Assembly (NCBI RefSeq): GCF_900113525.1
Contig: NZ_FOPP01000010.1
Location: 62,001 to 126,000, forward strand
Origin: Pedobacter insulae
GTDB lineage: Bacteria; Bacteroidota; Bacteroidia; Sphingobacteriales; Sphingobacteriaceae
Direction: 5' to 3'
DNA: 64,000 nucleotides
Shown: positions 1-8,285 of the stretch, piece by piece
Position numbering within the stretch: the first letter of the stretch is position 1
How the letters are laid out: every line of letters starts with the position of its first letter
Position numbers and translations under genes: made by a program
Notes under the pieces: generated by a model
Told to the model about the DNA's origin: nothing
Databases searched by the model: none
The model's input: only the letters and a program-made list of their open reading frames with translations

Positions 1-35
1 TAATTATGGATACACAATCGGCAATGGTCGAGCAG

Positions 36-113
36 CGCAAAAAGCAACGCAATAAATGAAGGGGTGTGCGGGAGTTTGTGTTTATGGCGGAATTTTTTGC
101 TGCGCCCCGAAGA
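36..113 (-). repeat. Leader-like repeat, copy A
   Basis: About 70 bases here align with copy B at 6321-6395 (roughly 70 percent identity by eye). Shared blocks include an AATAAA start, TGCGGGA and GTGTTTATG. Copy B lies upstream of the leftward SSB-PRTRC operon. Copy A lies past that operon's terminator, so it probably heads another leftward operon beyond the window edge. Read on the minus strand, both copies also share a weak peptide pattern (AAK, then INT, then PL), so a short leader peptide cannot be excluded. No gene is seen elsewhere in bases 1-413 apart from the terminator at 282-311. Confidence 0.5.
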
Positions 114-281
114 CCGGATGCCGAACTTTGCGCAGTAATTGATTTAAACCCCCAAGCACTTTTATGAAAGGGTACAAGAACAGGTTTTGCGCTTACGATA
201 AATACAGATGTTATTTTCAGCCATCATGTAGCTTTAAAAATTCGGGCAGTTATGTTAGTGGAAAGATGAAATGAAGGCCAC

Positions 282-311
282 AAAAAAAAGCAGTCTCACG
301 GTGAAAACTGC
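282..311 (-). terminator. Intrinsic terminator of the PRTRC operon
   Basis: On the minus strand a hairpin with GCAGT/ACTGC outer arms and a TCAC/GTGA inner part is followed by eight T residues. It lies about 100 bases downstream of the last leftward gene (ending at 414) and points the right way to end that operon. Confidence 0.75.
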
Positions 312-413
312 GCAAAGGGGAATGGTGTATGGTCAGCATTTTGTGCCGCGTGACTGCACCGCTGAATGCGAGCGACTGCTCCCTCGTCCAGAGGGTGCTG
401 TCAGCGAGCCGCC

Positions 414-695
414 TTAATTTAGCGGCTTAACATTTTCTATCTGTTGCTCATGGGCTTCCTGTTTGGAATACCACCATCCGAAAGCGATAACGAACAGTCC
501 TGCAAGAATGAGAAGCAAACCGATGAACCTGAAGAACCGTTCAACAAGCGTGATACCGACTGCCTTTTCGTAAGAGCTGAACTGTTGCATACCCGTGCTG
601 CTCCTGCGGTTAAATTTTCTTCGCCCGATGACATAGCGGATAGCTATCCCAATGATAAGGGCAATGCTGCCCAATAATAAAAAACTTGTTCCCAT
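414..695 (-). CDS. Small two-pass membrane protein of the PRTRC operon
   Basis: This is a 93-residue protein with hydrophobic segments at about residues 4-23 and 55-75 and a basic stretch between them (IGRRKFNRRS). It follows the ThiF gene by 3 bases, so it is almost certainly co-transcribed and is the last gene before the terminator at 282-311. No catalytic motif is visible. Similar short membrane proteins at the end of this cassette occur in other Bacteroidota elements, but their role is unknown to me. The orientation, tight spacing and clear membrane pattern support a real gene; the function is open. Confidence 0.7.
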   Translation of the reverse strand: MGTSFLLLGSIALIIGIAIRYVIGRRKFNRRSSTGMQQFSSYEKAVGITLVERFFRFIGLLLILAGLFVIAFGWWYSKQEAHEQQIENVKPLN

Positions 696-698
696 CGC

Positions 699-1505
699 TT
701 AGGTCAATTGTACAGGTTGTGTCCTGAATGTTTTCAAATTAAGAAAAAATCCCCGATATGTGAGCATCCCGTCACGGAACAATTTCCATAATAGTGCCAT
801 GCCCATTTGTGCCAGTGCGGAATTGATAAAAAGATCCTGTTTTTCCAATGCCTCTTCAAGGGAGCAGCTTGGTGTATCATCACCCTGTTCCGATTGCTTT
901 AGCAGGTCGGCAAATTCATCGGTAACAAACGGCAGGTTTTCCACCGTTTCATATTTTTCCGAACGGGGCTGTCTGATATTACCGATTGTAGATAGTATTA
1001 CCTGTCCCGTATGTTGGCTGTTGCCGAAGTCCATCCAGTAGCGCCCACGGTTCAGGTGGAAGTTATCGTTTTTGAGCCGCTTCAATATTTCCGCAATCTC
1101 AAAACGCGCCTTCACACTATCCACGCAGGAGATGCAGATAGCCGCCCCCGCATGTTCGGGCAACCTGTCCATACAGTCCCGTTCAAACTTTACGGTTTCC
1201 GCTTTCCAGTTTGTACCTGCCCATCTGTTGGCACGGTTGATTAAAGCCACCGATTTGTACAGTCCTGTCTCGCATGATGCAAATCGCTGCCTGCCAAGAT
1301 TGGCCTCGCTGATTATATCGTCATCCCAAAGGCGGACGATAAGGCCTGCATGGCCCAGGGCGATTAAGCTGTGGTTGATTTCCATCAGGGCAGTCAATAT
1401 TTTTGAACCGGTTCCTCCTGCACCGATAACATTTACCGATATGGGATTGGTGGGGTTAATCAGATAGTTGTCCGTAAAATGGACGGTTGATTTTTCGTTG
1501 TTCAT
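699..1505 (-). CDS. PRTRC system ThiF family protein
   Basis: This 268-residue protein has an N-terminal Rossmann nucleotide-binding motif, VIGAGGTGS (about residues 26-34), followed by an acidic VRLWDDD segment and NLGRQRF, as in ThiF/E1-like adenylating enzymes. Family members adenylate a C-terminal carboxylate of a partner protein. CVDSVKARF near residue 130 matches the ThiF core, but I do not see the paired CxxC zinc motifs of full E1 enzymes. The ATG overlaps the stop of the B gene by 4 bases (ATGA), so translation is coupled. PRTRC means ParB-related, ThiF-related cassette, a plasmid and ICE gene set of unknown biochemical role. No ParB partner is seen in this operon. Confidence 0.85.
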   Translation of the reverse strand: MNNEKSTVHFTDNYLINPTNPISVNVIGAGGTGSKILTALMEINHSLIALGHAGLIVRLWDDDIISEANLGRQRFASCETGLYKSVALINRANRWAGTNWKAETVKFERDCMDRLPEHAGAAICISCVDSVKARFEIAEILKRLKNDNFHLNRGRYWMDFGNSQHTGQVILSTIGNIRQPRSEKYETVENLPFVTDEFADLLKQSEQGDDTPSCSLEEALEKQDLFINSALAQMGMALLWKLFRDGMLTYRGFFLNLKTFRTQPVQLT

Positions 1506-2215
1506 CGCAGTAAATCCTTTAGGTTTATCTTACTTTTTTTCAATACTTCCTTTGGGAATGGTTCATTGGTATTTACAAGGCTTTCCCATAACATTACGCA
1601 ATTGCCCTTTACAGGGTTATAAGCTTCCATCAGATGGCTGAAGTAGCTGTTGAAGAAATACTTCTCCCAATCGGAGGTAAACGCTTCCAATGAAGCGGCT
1701 TTTTTTATCCGAACATCCACATTACCCATGCACACGTTTCCATTTTCATACACGTTGAAAAAAGGAGCGTTAAACAACCTTGTTTTTTCGGTCGGTCTGC
1801 GGTTGCTGCCCAATGCAAATACCGACAGGCTGTTCCTGTCCGCTACCCACAGCATGGGTGGTACGTATGCCCAACCTTTGGCAATGCCCAAATCTTCTGT
1901 AAAGTAAAGTTCCCTGCGCATGGTCTTGGTAAACCATACAGCTCTCCCCTTCACCGCATCAAGGTGCAGTACATGGTTTCCGATAATCCCTTCGGGTTTG
2001 AGGCAGGGTTCTTTTTGCTGCTTTGCAGTTTTCAAAGCCCTTGCCAGTTGGTTCGCTTCCCTTATGGTCAGCGGATGGGCATTAATCGGTATGCCCTGTT
2101 TGTCCATTTCAAAATATTCCACATAGGTATCAGCAGTAGTTCCCTTTGACTGATAGAATACAAGTGCGGATTTGGGATGGTACAGGGTTCCGAAATTTTC
2201 TGTGATGTCTTCCAT
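1502..2215 (-). CDS. PRTRC system protein B
   Basis: This 237-residue protein has no signal peptide or membrane segment. Its position directly before ThiF, its length, and the conserved-looking middle part (WVADRNSLSVFAL, then APFFNVYENGNVCMGN, about residues 122-165) fit PRTRC protein B. The molecular activity of this family is not known. It lies 10 bases after the upstream 384-residue gene and overlaps ThiF by 4 bases. The B and ThiF proteins are the two most constant members of the cassette, so they may work together; that is an inference from gene order only. Confidence 0.8.
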   Translation of the reverse strand: MEDITENFGTLYHPKSALVFYQSKGTTADTYVEYFEMDKQGIPINAHPLTIREANQLARALKTAKQQKEPCLKPEGIIGNHVLHLDAVKGRAVWFTKTMRRELYFTEDLGIAKGWAYVPPMLWVADRNSLSVFALGSNRRPTEKTRLFNAPFFNVYENGNVCMGNVDVRIKKAASLEAFTSDWEKYFFNSYFSHLMEAYNPVKGNCVMLWESLVNTNEPFPKEVLKKSKINLKDLLR

Positions 2216-2225
2216 TGTACAGAAT

Positions 2226-3380
2226 TTAAAAGTTGTTCAATATGTATATCAGTTCTTCCATCAGCGCAAACAAGCGGTTCTCAAAACAAAGTGTATTGTC
2301 TGTTATCTCGCTTCCGTCAAAGCATCTGATAAGGGCAGGTTCTTCCATCAGGGTATATTCCTGCAATTCCGTATTGATGCACTGCAAGAGATTTTCGTTC
2401 AGCCATCCCTTGCCATCGGCACAAAACGAAACGTACCTGTCCATTGTGACCATGCCATCCGTTTCATCTTCATCAACCTGCCCGTTGGGACGTGCATTTG
2501 CGAATATGGTTCTTTCGGGATATTGTTCATAAAGGGCAAAGGCTTCCATAGCCATGTTCATGGCATCAAGGTCTAAAGTATCCCTGCATGTAAAACCATT
2601 CAGCCGCTCTTTAAAAAACAAAAGGTTTGCACGGTTGAACAGTTTTTGTTCCATGTGTTCGCCAATCCATTCAGCCTGCTCCAGTTCGCTCAGGTACATA
2701 GCGGACTCTTCGGTTTCATCATCGCTTGTTATCCATTCTTTTATCATGTCGTACTGCCAGTAGAGGTAGCTGTCTTCCTGCCTGTAGTATGGAACATCAG
2801 CAATATGGTAGAGGTAGCTGCAAACCGATAGTAAAAGACGGGCGGTATGTTTCCGCTTCGGGTTTCTGAGCATTCGGTACAGGGGTACAACAGGTATATA
2901 GAACAGCGTGGAACTTGTATCGTATCGTTCCTCACTCATGAAGTATGTTTTGCTGCTGTCCTTTATCAGCCTGATTTCTTCCCAATCCCTTACCTTATCT
3001 TTCAACTGTGCTTTGGTGTACCATAAAGCCAGTGCGATATTGTAGGGATAACCGTAATCCTTTGAACGCATCGTTTCTATACCGTAATACCCTGCCAATC
3101 GGGAAAGGGACTGATAAAAATCGTGCTCCGTTTTTTTATTTTTCCTGCAAGCCTGTACTGTTTCCGTCTCTGCCAGTTTTGGCAGAAAAGCGGTTCTTAG
3201 AAAACCATCGGCAACATGGCAATCGGTACGGACTGTTGTTTGTCCTTTCGGACTTCCACCGCATCTTTTGTTCTTTGCATCCATTCTGCGAACCCGTTTA
3301 ACTGTTGGTGCAACCTGCGTTGCTTTGGCTCTTTGGGCAGGTGTATCATGCCCGATATGATATGTGGTTGCATACGTCAT
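2226..3380 (-). CDS. Uncharacterised PRTRC cassette protein (F position)
   Basis: This 384-residue soluble protein has a basic N-terminus (KRVRRMDAKNKRCGG at about 28-42) and a long, tyrosine-rich helical body, then an acidic part (DEDETDG near residue 300). I recognise no catalytic motif. It occupies the slot between C and B where PRTRC protein F is found in other cassettes, but I cannot confirm that it belongs to that family by sequence. The gene starts 17 bases after C and ends 10 bases before B, so it is part of the operon. The alternative is an element-specific protein that replaced F. Confidence 0.6.
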   Translation of the reverse strand: MTYATTYHIGHDTPAQRAKATQVAPTVKRVRRMDAKNKRCGGSPKGQTTVRTDCHVADGFLRTAFLPKLAETETVQACRKNKKTEHDFYQSLSRLAGYYGIETMRSKDYGYPYNIALALWYTKAQLKDKVRDWEEIRLIKDSSKTYFMSEERYDTSSTLFYIPVVPLYRMLRNPKRKHTARLLLSVCSYLYHIADVPYYRQEDSYLYWQYDMIKEWITSDDETEESAMYLSELEQAEWIGEHMEQKLFNRANLLFFKERLNGFTCRDTLDLDAMNMAMEAFALYEQYPERTIFANARPNGQVDEDETDGMVTMDRYVSFCADGKGWLNENLLQCINTELQEYTLMEEPALIRCFDGSEITDNTLCFENRLFALMEELIYILNNF

Positions 3381-3397
3381 TGTTTTAAGTTTTTGGT

Positions 3398-3616
3398 TTA
3401 ACCTTTGGTTCCCATTACACTTTCAAAGCGGTACTGAACCGTATCATCCCTTATAACAGGTGCAGCTATTTTTGCGGTGGTCAGTATGGGATAGGTATTG
3501 GAATAGAAATTCAGTACCGCCTGTATGCTCCATTTTGGTTCGGGGTCTGCCAGTTTTATTTCCTGCCCGTTGTCATTGAGTATAAATACCCGTTCTAATT
3601 GTGTTGCTAATAACAT
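3398..3616 (-). CDS. PRTRC system protein C
   Basis: This is a 72-residue protein. The pattern LERVFILNDNGQEIKLADPE followed by one short domain ending near VQYRFESVMGTKG fits the small PRTRC protein C family. The fold looks like a compact alpha/beta, ubiquitin-like-sized domain. It would be a natural candidate partner for the ThiF enzyme, because ThiF-type enzymes act on small beta-grasp proteins. That link is my inference: the C-terminus here ends in KG and not the diglycine of typical ThiF substrates. It follows gene E by 23 bases within the same minus-strand operon. Confidence 0.8.
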   Translation of the reverse strand: MLLATQLERVFILNDNGQEIKLADPEPKWSIQAVLNFYSNTYPILTTAKIAAPVIRDDTVQYRFESVMGTKG

Positions 3617-3639
3617 AGTCCTTTATTTTATTGTGTTTA

Positions 3640-4227
3640 TCAATCGTCCGTTTCATTATCTTCATCAAAGCCGCCTTGTGGTTCGGTTTCCATTTCCTCC
3701 TCCTTTGCAGGCTCTGCAAAAAGGTCAGGTTCAAACTTTGCCGAAAGTGCTGTTCTGCGTTTCCTGATTTCCTGTTCGTATTCGGGATACAGGTTTGGCT
3801 CGGGAACTTTTACCCATGCCTCCCTGAATTTGCCCTCCTTTTCGAGTTCATCAGCTTTTGACATGGCTTCCCTGTATTTTTTGTCCCTGCTTTCCTTTTC
3901 TTTTTTCGCTTTATCGGTTTTATCCTTTTCCATTGCCGATTGCTTTTGGACTTCTTCCAACTGCTTCATAAAAACTTCCATATTGACCATCAAGCCCGAA
4001 ACTGTTTGCAGGGGTGTTGTTATCTGCTTAAAAAATCCCTCGTCCAAATCTTTGGCTGTACCCTTCAGGCTAAGGGGCGGTATAAGCTGTTTGGCATCGT
4101 CTCCGCACTGCTCGTTGTTGAGCATGACCGATACGACAAGGTTATCATCAGCTCCGTTGCCGATGGTGATTTGCAGGTTTCCCTTAAGTTGAAGCCCTGC
4201 TACCTGTTCAAAAAAATTCGTTTCCAT
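3640..4227 (-). CDS. PRTRC system protein E
   Basis: This is a 195-residue protein. The N-terminal half (METNFFEQVAGLQLKG, then VVSVMLNNEQCGDDAKQLIPPL) matches what I know of the PRTRC E family. The second half is a highly charged coiled coil (about residues 95-150, rich in K, E and D), ending in an acidic tail (DEDNETDD). This suggests a soluble protein that oligomerises or binds a partner. It is the first recognisable PRTRC gene after the DUF932 and 125-residue genes. No signal peptide is present. The function is unknown in the family. Confidence 0.8.
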   Translation of the reverse strand: METNFFEQVAGLQLKGNLQITIGNGADDNLVVSVMLNNEQCGDDAKQLIPPLSLKGTAKDLDEGFFKQITTPLQTVSGLMVNMEVFMKQLEEVQKQSAMEKDKTDKAKKEKESRDKKYREAMSKADELEKEGKFREAWVKVPEPNLYPEYEQEIRKRRTALSAKFEPDLFAEPAKEEEMETEPQGGFDEDNETDD

Positions 4228-4244
4228 ATTTTTGTATTTTTATG

Positions 4245-4622
4245 TTATAAATTAAAAAGCATCTTCACCGCCAGTACGAACCTTGCGTTTTCATGCTGCC
4301 TTGCGGTGATATAAACCTCCATGCAGTGGGTGGTGAATACGGCTATATAGCCATCAAACAATTGCTCGCTGAACAGCCTGCCGTTGAGGCATAGTTTTTT
4401 GCCGTACCGCTCAACCTTTACTTTGCCATCCCTGACCAGTGACAGCCAAAAATCATAGGTCATCAGCCCATTATCCCATGCCTGCCTTTGCCGTTCTTCA
4501 TCTTCCAACATGGCAAGGCTCATCCCATGAATGAATTTTATCAGTTCAGGCATTTCTTTGGGAAAAAGCCCGAATAACAGGCTTGCTTTTTCTACGTTGC
4601 TCAGATTTTCTATCGGTTTCAT
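4245..4622 (-). CDS. Conserved ICE protein of unknown function
   Basis: I place the start at the ATG at 4620-4622, giving 125 residues beginning MKPIENLSNVEKASLLFGLF. A longer in-frame extension would overlap the DUF932 gene by more than 150 bases and reads as low-quality sequence. The protein looks soluble and helical, with no motif I recognise. It lies 17 bases before gene E and 52 bases after DUF932 in the same operon. Proteins of this size commonly sit between DUF932 and PRTRC E in Bacteroidota elements, so it is probably a true cassette member. Confidence 0.65.
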   Translation of the reverse strand: MKPIENLSNVEKASLLFGLFPKEMPELIKFIHGMSLAMLEDEERQRQAWDNGLMTYDFWLSLVRDGKVKVERYGKKLCLNGRLFSEQLFDGYIAVFTTHCMEVYITARQHENARFVLAVKMLFNL

Positions 4623-4674
4623 ATCCGTGATTGATTTTAAAGGCAGCCGCCCGAAGGCGGCCTGCCTTTTGTGG

Positions 4675-5748
4675 TTAATTAAAATTGAAAATGTCCGCGC
4701 CATCCTGTGAGAATGCCGCACACAGTTCAAATGCTTTTTGTGATTTGCTTTGGGCTGTTCCTCCCATGATGATTGATTGCAGCTTGGCATCATCATCCCT
4801 GTACTTGCGCACATTCTGATAGTAGCCTGTAATGGCATTGTATGCCCCGAATACCGTCCCTTTTGTGGTTTCCATCTGTTGTGTGTCTGCTATCATTGCA
4901 TAGGAAAAGGCATCCTCAACGGTATTTTTGAACACGGTGGATATTTCATCCTCGCTGCCCTTTTTAAGGAAGTCCATCGTTTCTTTGTTGGGACATAGTG
5001 CCAATTGTATCAGCTTTTTCACATCCTTATCGGTAATGCGCACGGTTGCCCATTGGTTAAAAATCCCTTCCAGTTGGTCAGTCATTGTATTTGCGAGCCC
5101 CATTACCCTGTGAGCATCTTCCAACCTTTGCCTTGCGCCCGAAGTATGGCGTATGCGCACCACATTGGACATGCTGCGAAGCGAAGCATTGAGCGTGTTC
5201 TGACAAACGATACGGATAGGGGTAAATGCAGCGGTTATGCTTCCGCTTCCATCGTGCGAGGTGGTCAGGAAGATGTACTTTTCGGTAACATCATCGCCAC
5301 TACCTACACGGATATAACCGGGCAGCTTGGCGGTAATAAAAATCCGTTCACCTTTTCCCAAAGCCCCTGCCGTCTCGTACAGGATACCATCCCCACCGCC
5401 CACTATGGCATCAAAGAATGAAAATGCATCGGCATTCTGCACGATGTGGTAGTCCTTGCCAACCACACCAAAAACTGCATTTGTATCTGTACGCATGGTA
5501 GCGAAATTGTCGGGGAGCAAAATGCTGCTGCCCTCTGCCAGTTCGTTTTTATCGTTCACCGATAAACCGTTGCCTTTGGTGAATAATGGTGACTTGATGA
5601 CCTCGTAATCAAGTCCTGCATGTTTGATTGCCTCGCTGCTTGTTGGGTAGTCCTTTACGACCTGCCCGAGATTGTGCCATGCCTTTTGCTGTACGCTGAA
5701 GAAACTGTACCTGCCTGTTTGCTCATTGAAATTAAGATTGTGTGCCAT
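4675..5748 (-). CDS. DUF932 domain protein (phage/plasmid-like)
   Basis: This 357-residue protein contains the hallmark opening of DUF932 proteins (MAHNLNFNEQTGRYSFFSVQQKAWHNLGQVV with a typical AWH-LG motif near residue 25) and ITAAFTPIRIVCQNTLNASL at about residues 175-195. This is the conserved core of plasmid and phage DUF932 proteins. The family is widespread on conjugative elements, often next to SSB, and is suspected to act in replication or recombination of transferred DNA. The activity is not established. It lies 36 bases after SSB and begins a string of genes leading into the PRTRC cassette. Confidence 0.85.
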   Translation of the reverse strand: MAHNLNFNEQTGRYSFFSVQQKAWHNLGQVVKDYPTSSEAIKHAGLDYEVIKSPLFTKGNGLSVNDKNELAEGSSILLPDNFATMRTDTNAVFGVVGKDYHIVQNADAFSFFDAIVGGGDGILYETAGALGKGERIFITAKLPGYIRVGSGDDVTEKYIFLTTSHDGSGSITAAFTPIRIVCQNTLNASLRSMSNVVRIRHTSGARQRLEDAHRVMGLANTMTDQLEGIFNQWATVRITDKDVKKLIQLALCPNKETMDFLKKGSEDEISTVFKNTVEDAFSYAMIADTQQMETTKGTVFGAYNAITGYYQNVRKYRDDDAKLQSIIMGGTAQSKSQKAFELCAAFSQDGADIFNFN

Positions 5749-5784
5749 AATTTTATTTATTAAATGATTGAATGTTGATTTGAA

Positions 5785-6192
5785 TTAAAATGGGAGGTCG
5801 TCCTCTGCTGCACTGTTATCTTTGGTTTTCTTAGCGGACGGTTTGGGAGTACCTGCGCTGCGATCTGCTACTGCCTCACTGTTCCTGCCACCTCCAAAGA
5901 ACCTGATGTTTGAAGTATGAAAATTGAGTGATGCATGTGCCTCGCCATCCCTGCCAAGCCATGCCGATGCGCTTACCCTGCCTGTTAGTTCCACCAGTGT
6001 TCCTTTTGTCAGTGCTTTCGCCACTTTTGGAGCTAACCAGTAGGCGCAATTAAAATACTCGGTGAGTTTTACCTGTTCGCCCTGTTTGTTTCGGTAACTG
6101 TCGTTTACTGCTACCGAAAATCTGACTACCTGTTTTTCGCTTGGGAGGGTGTTCACTTCCGCATCCCTTGTAAGCCGTCCGATGATGTTCAT
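5785..6192 (-). CDS. ssb: Single-stranded DNA-binding protein
   Basis: This 135-residue protein has an OB fold: MNIIGRLTRDAEVNTL at the start, RFSVAVNDSYRN, then YFNCAYWLAPKVAKALTKGTLVELTGRVSASAW, as in bacterial SSB. It ends with the acidic tip DDLPF, which in SSB proteins recruits repair and replication partners. The length is shorter than chromosomal SSB because of a short linker. As first gene of the leftward operon it is probably the element's own SSB, protecting single-stranded DNA after conjugative transfer. Its promoter should lie in the 490-base gap to the right, which also holds the repeat at 6321-6395. Confidence 0.93.
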   Translation of the reverse strand: MNIIGRLTRDAEVNTLPSEKQVVRFSVAVNDSYRNKQGEQVKLTEYFNCAYWLAPKVAKALTKGTLVELTGRVSASAWLGRDGEAHASLNFHTSNIRFFGGGRNSEAVADRSAGTPKPSAKKTKDNSAAEDDLPF

Positions 6193-6305
6193 AGTTTTCT
6201 GAATTAATTGTTAAATCCTCTTTTTATTCTTTCCTTAATCCCGTCTGCCACCTAAAAGCAAAACTTTTTCAAAAGAAAAAACGGTAAAAAAGAAAGCTCC
6301 GGAAG

Positions 6306-6478
6306 TGTACAGGCTTTGAGTAAAAGGCAAAAGGAAACGGAATAAAGGAGGGGCTGCGGGAAGGTGGTGTTTATGCCGTAGTCTTTTGCGGCATGGTGCG
6401 GTTGGGCCTGTACAAACTTCGCTGTCCTTTTTAACCGTTTTGATTGGAAAAGAAGATCAATCATGCCTGTATACAGGC
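6306..6478. promoter_or_regulatory. Cluster of GCCTGTA-type inverted sites
   Basis: TGTACAGGC at 6306-6314 and its exact reverse complement GCCTGTACA at 6406-6414 flank repeat copy B. A perfect 14-bp palindrome, GCCTGTATACAGGC, follows at 6465-6478. Together these give four GCCTGTA half-sites within 175 bases, in the gap between the leftward SSB operon and the rightward cargo operon. This looks like an operator region for a dimeric regulator. The regulator is unknown. The remainder of the 6193-6680 gap contains no gene I can support. Confidence 0.45.
6321..6395 (-). repeat. Leader-like repeat, copy B
   Basis: This is the counterpart of copy A at 36-113, sharing AATAAA, TGCGGGA and GTGTTTATG blocks with about 70 percent identity by eye. 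It lies 130-200 bases upstream of the SSB start on the leftward strand, so it may belong to the transcribed leader of that operon. It is framed by the TGTACAGGC inverted sites at 6306 and 6406. Confidence 0.5.
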
Positions 6479-6680
6479 GGCATGTTGCGGGCATAAATGT
6501 ACCCTGATCAACAGTAAAAGAAACCTGTTAGGGATTGGAGCGGTTAGCCCGCAGCGCAGCGAGGACTATGAGCACAAAGCCCGCCCGCAGGGAACAGCCC
6601 AAAAAGTTAAGTAAACCATCTAAAATTTATTACATTCGTTTTAGGGCTATCAACAGGACTATAAACCTGCTACACAGATT

Positions 6681-8285
6681 ATGAAGCAACGAAATAAATT
6701 TCCCAACGCAAGTGTGCTGAGCATTCTCACGTATGACCATGAGGAAAATGGGATAAGGTATGATAACGATATACTGTATATTTCAGTTAGAACCGTTCCC
6801 GATTATTTTGGGATGGATACACTGTTTTGGTATCCCGGCACAGGCAGGAAAGGGAGTGCTGCGATTGTCTGGAAAAAGCTTAAAGTAAAACATTGGTTTG
6901 CTTGTGGAAAGGACGATTTGATAAAGCAGAGATATGATCACCTCCTGTTAACGAAGTCTTGTGAAATAGATGGCCAACTGGTAAAATTTCGCCTCCCTTC
7001 CTTTACAAAGGAGATGTATACTCCTGATCCATTTTATGACAGGAACCAAAATGAAACTGTGCAGTTGTTAGTTGCAGATATGTCGCATTTCCCACAGGCA
7101 TTCCTCCAGAAGGAAAACCTCCAAATATTATCTGGTTATCAAAAATCAACGACTGACATCAAAGCTTTGTATCCTGTTGGGCTGTATGAAAAAAATGAAT
7201 TGTATAAGAACCTGACAAAAAAAAATTTCGGATCAGTTGAAATGCGCCAAGCATATTTGACCTTTCACGGATCGCGTTCAAAAGAAGCAGCAGAAAAAGT
7301 GATAGATAAAAGAAAGCCTATTGGCGAAAGAAGCAGGACCCGTGCTTCTTTGGCGGGAATGATCGGGTTTTATCAGGAGGATTTTATGGCGGAAAAGAAA
7401 TATGCAGCGATATTCTCCGATAAAAATGGTGTAGAAAGCGGAAGATCTGAAATCGACAGGTCTAACGGTATTTTTAGGGCTGCATTCGATGATCAAAGTG
7501 GAAAGGGCAGTGTTACAATTCTTGTTGATGATATGGCACTCAAAAAGATAGATTATACATTGATAAAGGACATCAAATTTGATGTTAACATGGCATCGGG
7601 AACCCTAAATGACATATATGGCCGCAGCCATATGCAGATAGAGAAAAGCAAGCCCAGGCCTGAGACATTCAGCACTTATACCTGGCAGAAGGATGTCTAT
7701 GCCAATCCGGAGGACGGCAATATCAAGCTATCGGACACGTTCAAGGAATTGTTCAACTACCTGGGGCCAAATCTTGTAATTGCTGATCCATACTTTATAA
7801 ATAATATAAAGCTAAACGAGCTTACCAAAGAGTTTATGCTGACCGATTGCCAATTAAGCATGCTGAATGCTATAGCTACTGCTGCGGTAATGGGAGAAAT
7901 TTCGGAACTTACCATACTGGGATATAATTCAAGGGCGAACCAGCATTTTGATAGGGACGAAGATTCTACAGGAACAACTACTGAACAACGGTTTGTTCGA
8001 TACGAAACTTTGTTTAGGAATTTTATTGCCAGCAATAAATTAGGGGATTATCTGGCTGATTCTTCAATCAAATTTAACAACGCTCCAAATGATTTTCACA
8101 ACAGATATTGGTTTTCTCTTTCTGCCGACAGAAAGAAATTGGAAAAATGCATTGTTGTTACAACCAGTATAGGAAATATGTTCGAGGTCGATTTCTTGCC
8201 CATAACCGATCAAGCGCAATTAACACAGATTACTATGAAATATTTCAATCTACTAAAGTTTTCGAAAAATGAGCTCAGCATCTAA
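6681..8285 (+). CDS. Cargo protein 1: uncharacterised, faint PLD-like motifs
   Basis: This 534-residue soluble protein has no signal peptide. The N-terminal half contains aromatic-rich beta segments (ILYISVRTVPDYFGMDTLFW near residues 30-50). The C-terminal part has NLVIADPYFINN (about 365-376) and later FHNRYWFSL (about 473-481). DPYF followed by an H-x-R-Y segment recalls PLD-like phosphodiesterase proteins linked to defence islands, and from memory the VPA1262 type; this is a weak resemblance and the canonical HKD motif is absent. It is the first gene of a four-gene plus-strand unit, overlapping the next gene by 17 bases. Its promoter should be in 6600-6680 but I see no clear box. Confidence 0.6.
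   Translation: MKQRNKFPNASVLSILTYDHEENGIRYDNDILYISVRTVPDYFGMDTLFWYPGTGRKGSAAIVWKKLKVKHWFACGKDDLIKQRYDHLLLTKSCEIDGQLVKFRLPSFTKEMYTPDPFYDRNQNETVQLLVADMSHFPQAFLQKENLQILSGYQKSTTDIKALYPVGLYEKNELYKNLTKKNFGSVEMRQAYLTFHGSRSKEAAEKVIDKRKPIGERSRTRASLAGMIGFYQEDFMAEKKYAAIFSDKNGVESGRSEIDRSNGIFRAAFDDQSGKGSVTILVDDMALKKIDYTLIKDIKFDVNMASGTLNDIYGRSHMQIEKSKPRPETFSTYTWQKDVYANPEDGNIKLSDTFKELFNYLGPNLVIADPYFINNIKLNELTKEFMLTDCQLSMLNAIATAAVMGEISELTILGYNSRANQHFDRDEDSTGTTTEQRFVRYETLFRNFIASNKLGDYLADSSIKFNNAPNDFHNRYWFSLSADRKKLEKCIVVTTSIGNMFEVDFLPITDQAQLTQITMKYFNLLKFSKNELSI

Noticed and set aside
699..1505. ThiF gene as a molybdopterin or thiamine biosynthesis enzyme
   Set aside because: Its neighbours are PRTRC proteins on a conjugative element, and no cofactor biosynthesis genes are present.
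6252..6494. 80-codon minus-strand frame upstream of ssb
   Set aside because: It covers the leader-like repeat, has no ribosome-binding signal and resembles a chance frame through a conserved non-coding element; kept only as a possible leader peptide in the repeat entry.
6600..6680. Promoter for the cargo cassette
   Set aside because: Only an imperfect TACATTCG was seen near 6631; not good enough to annotate.
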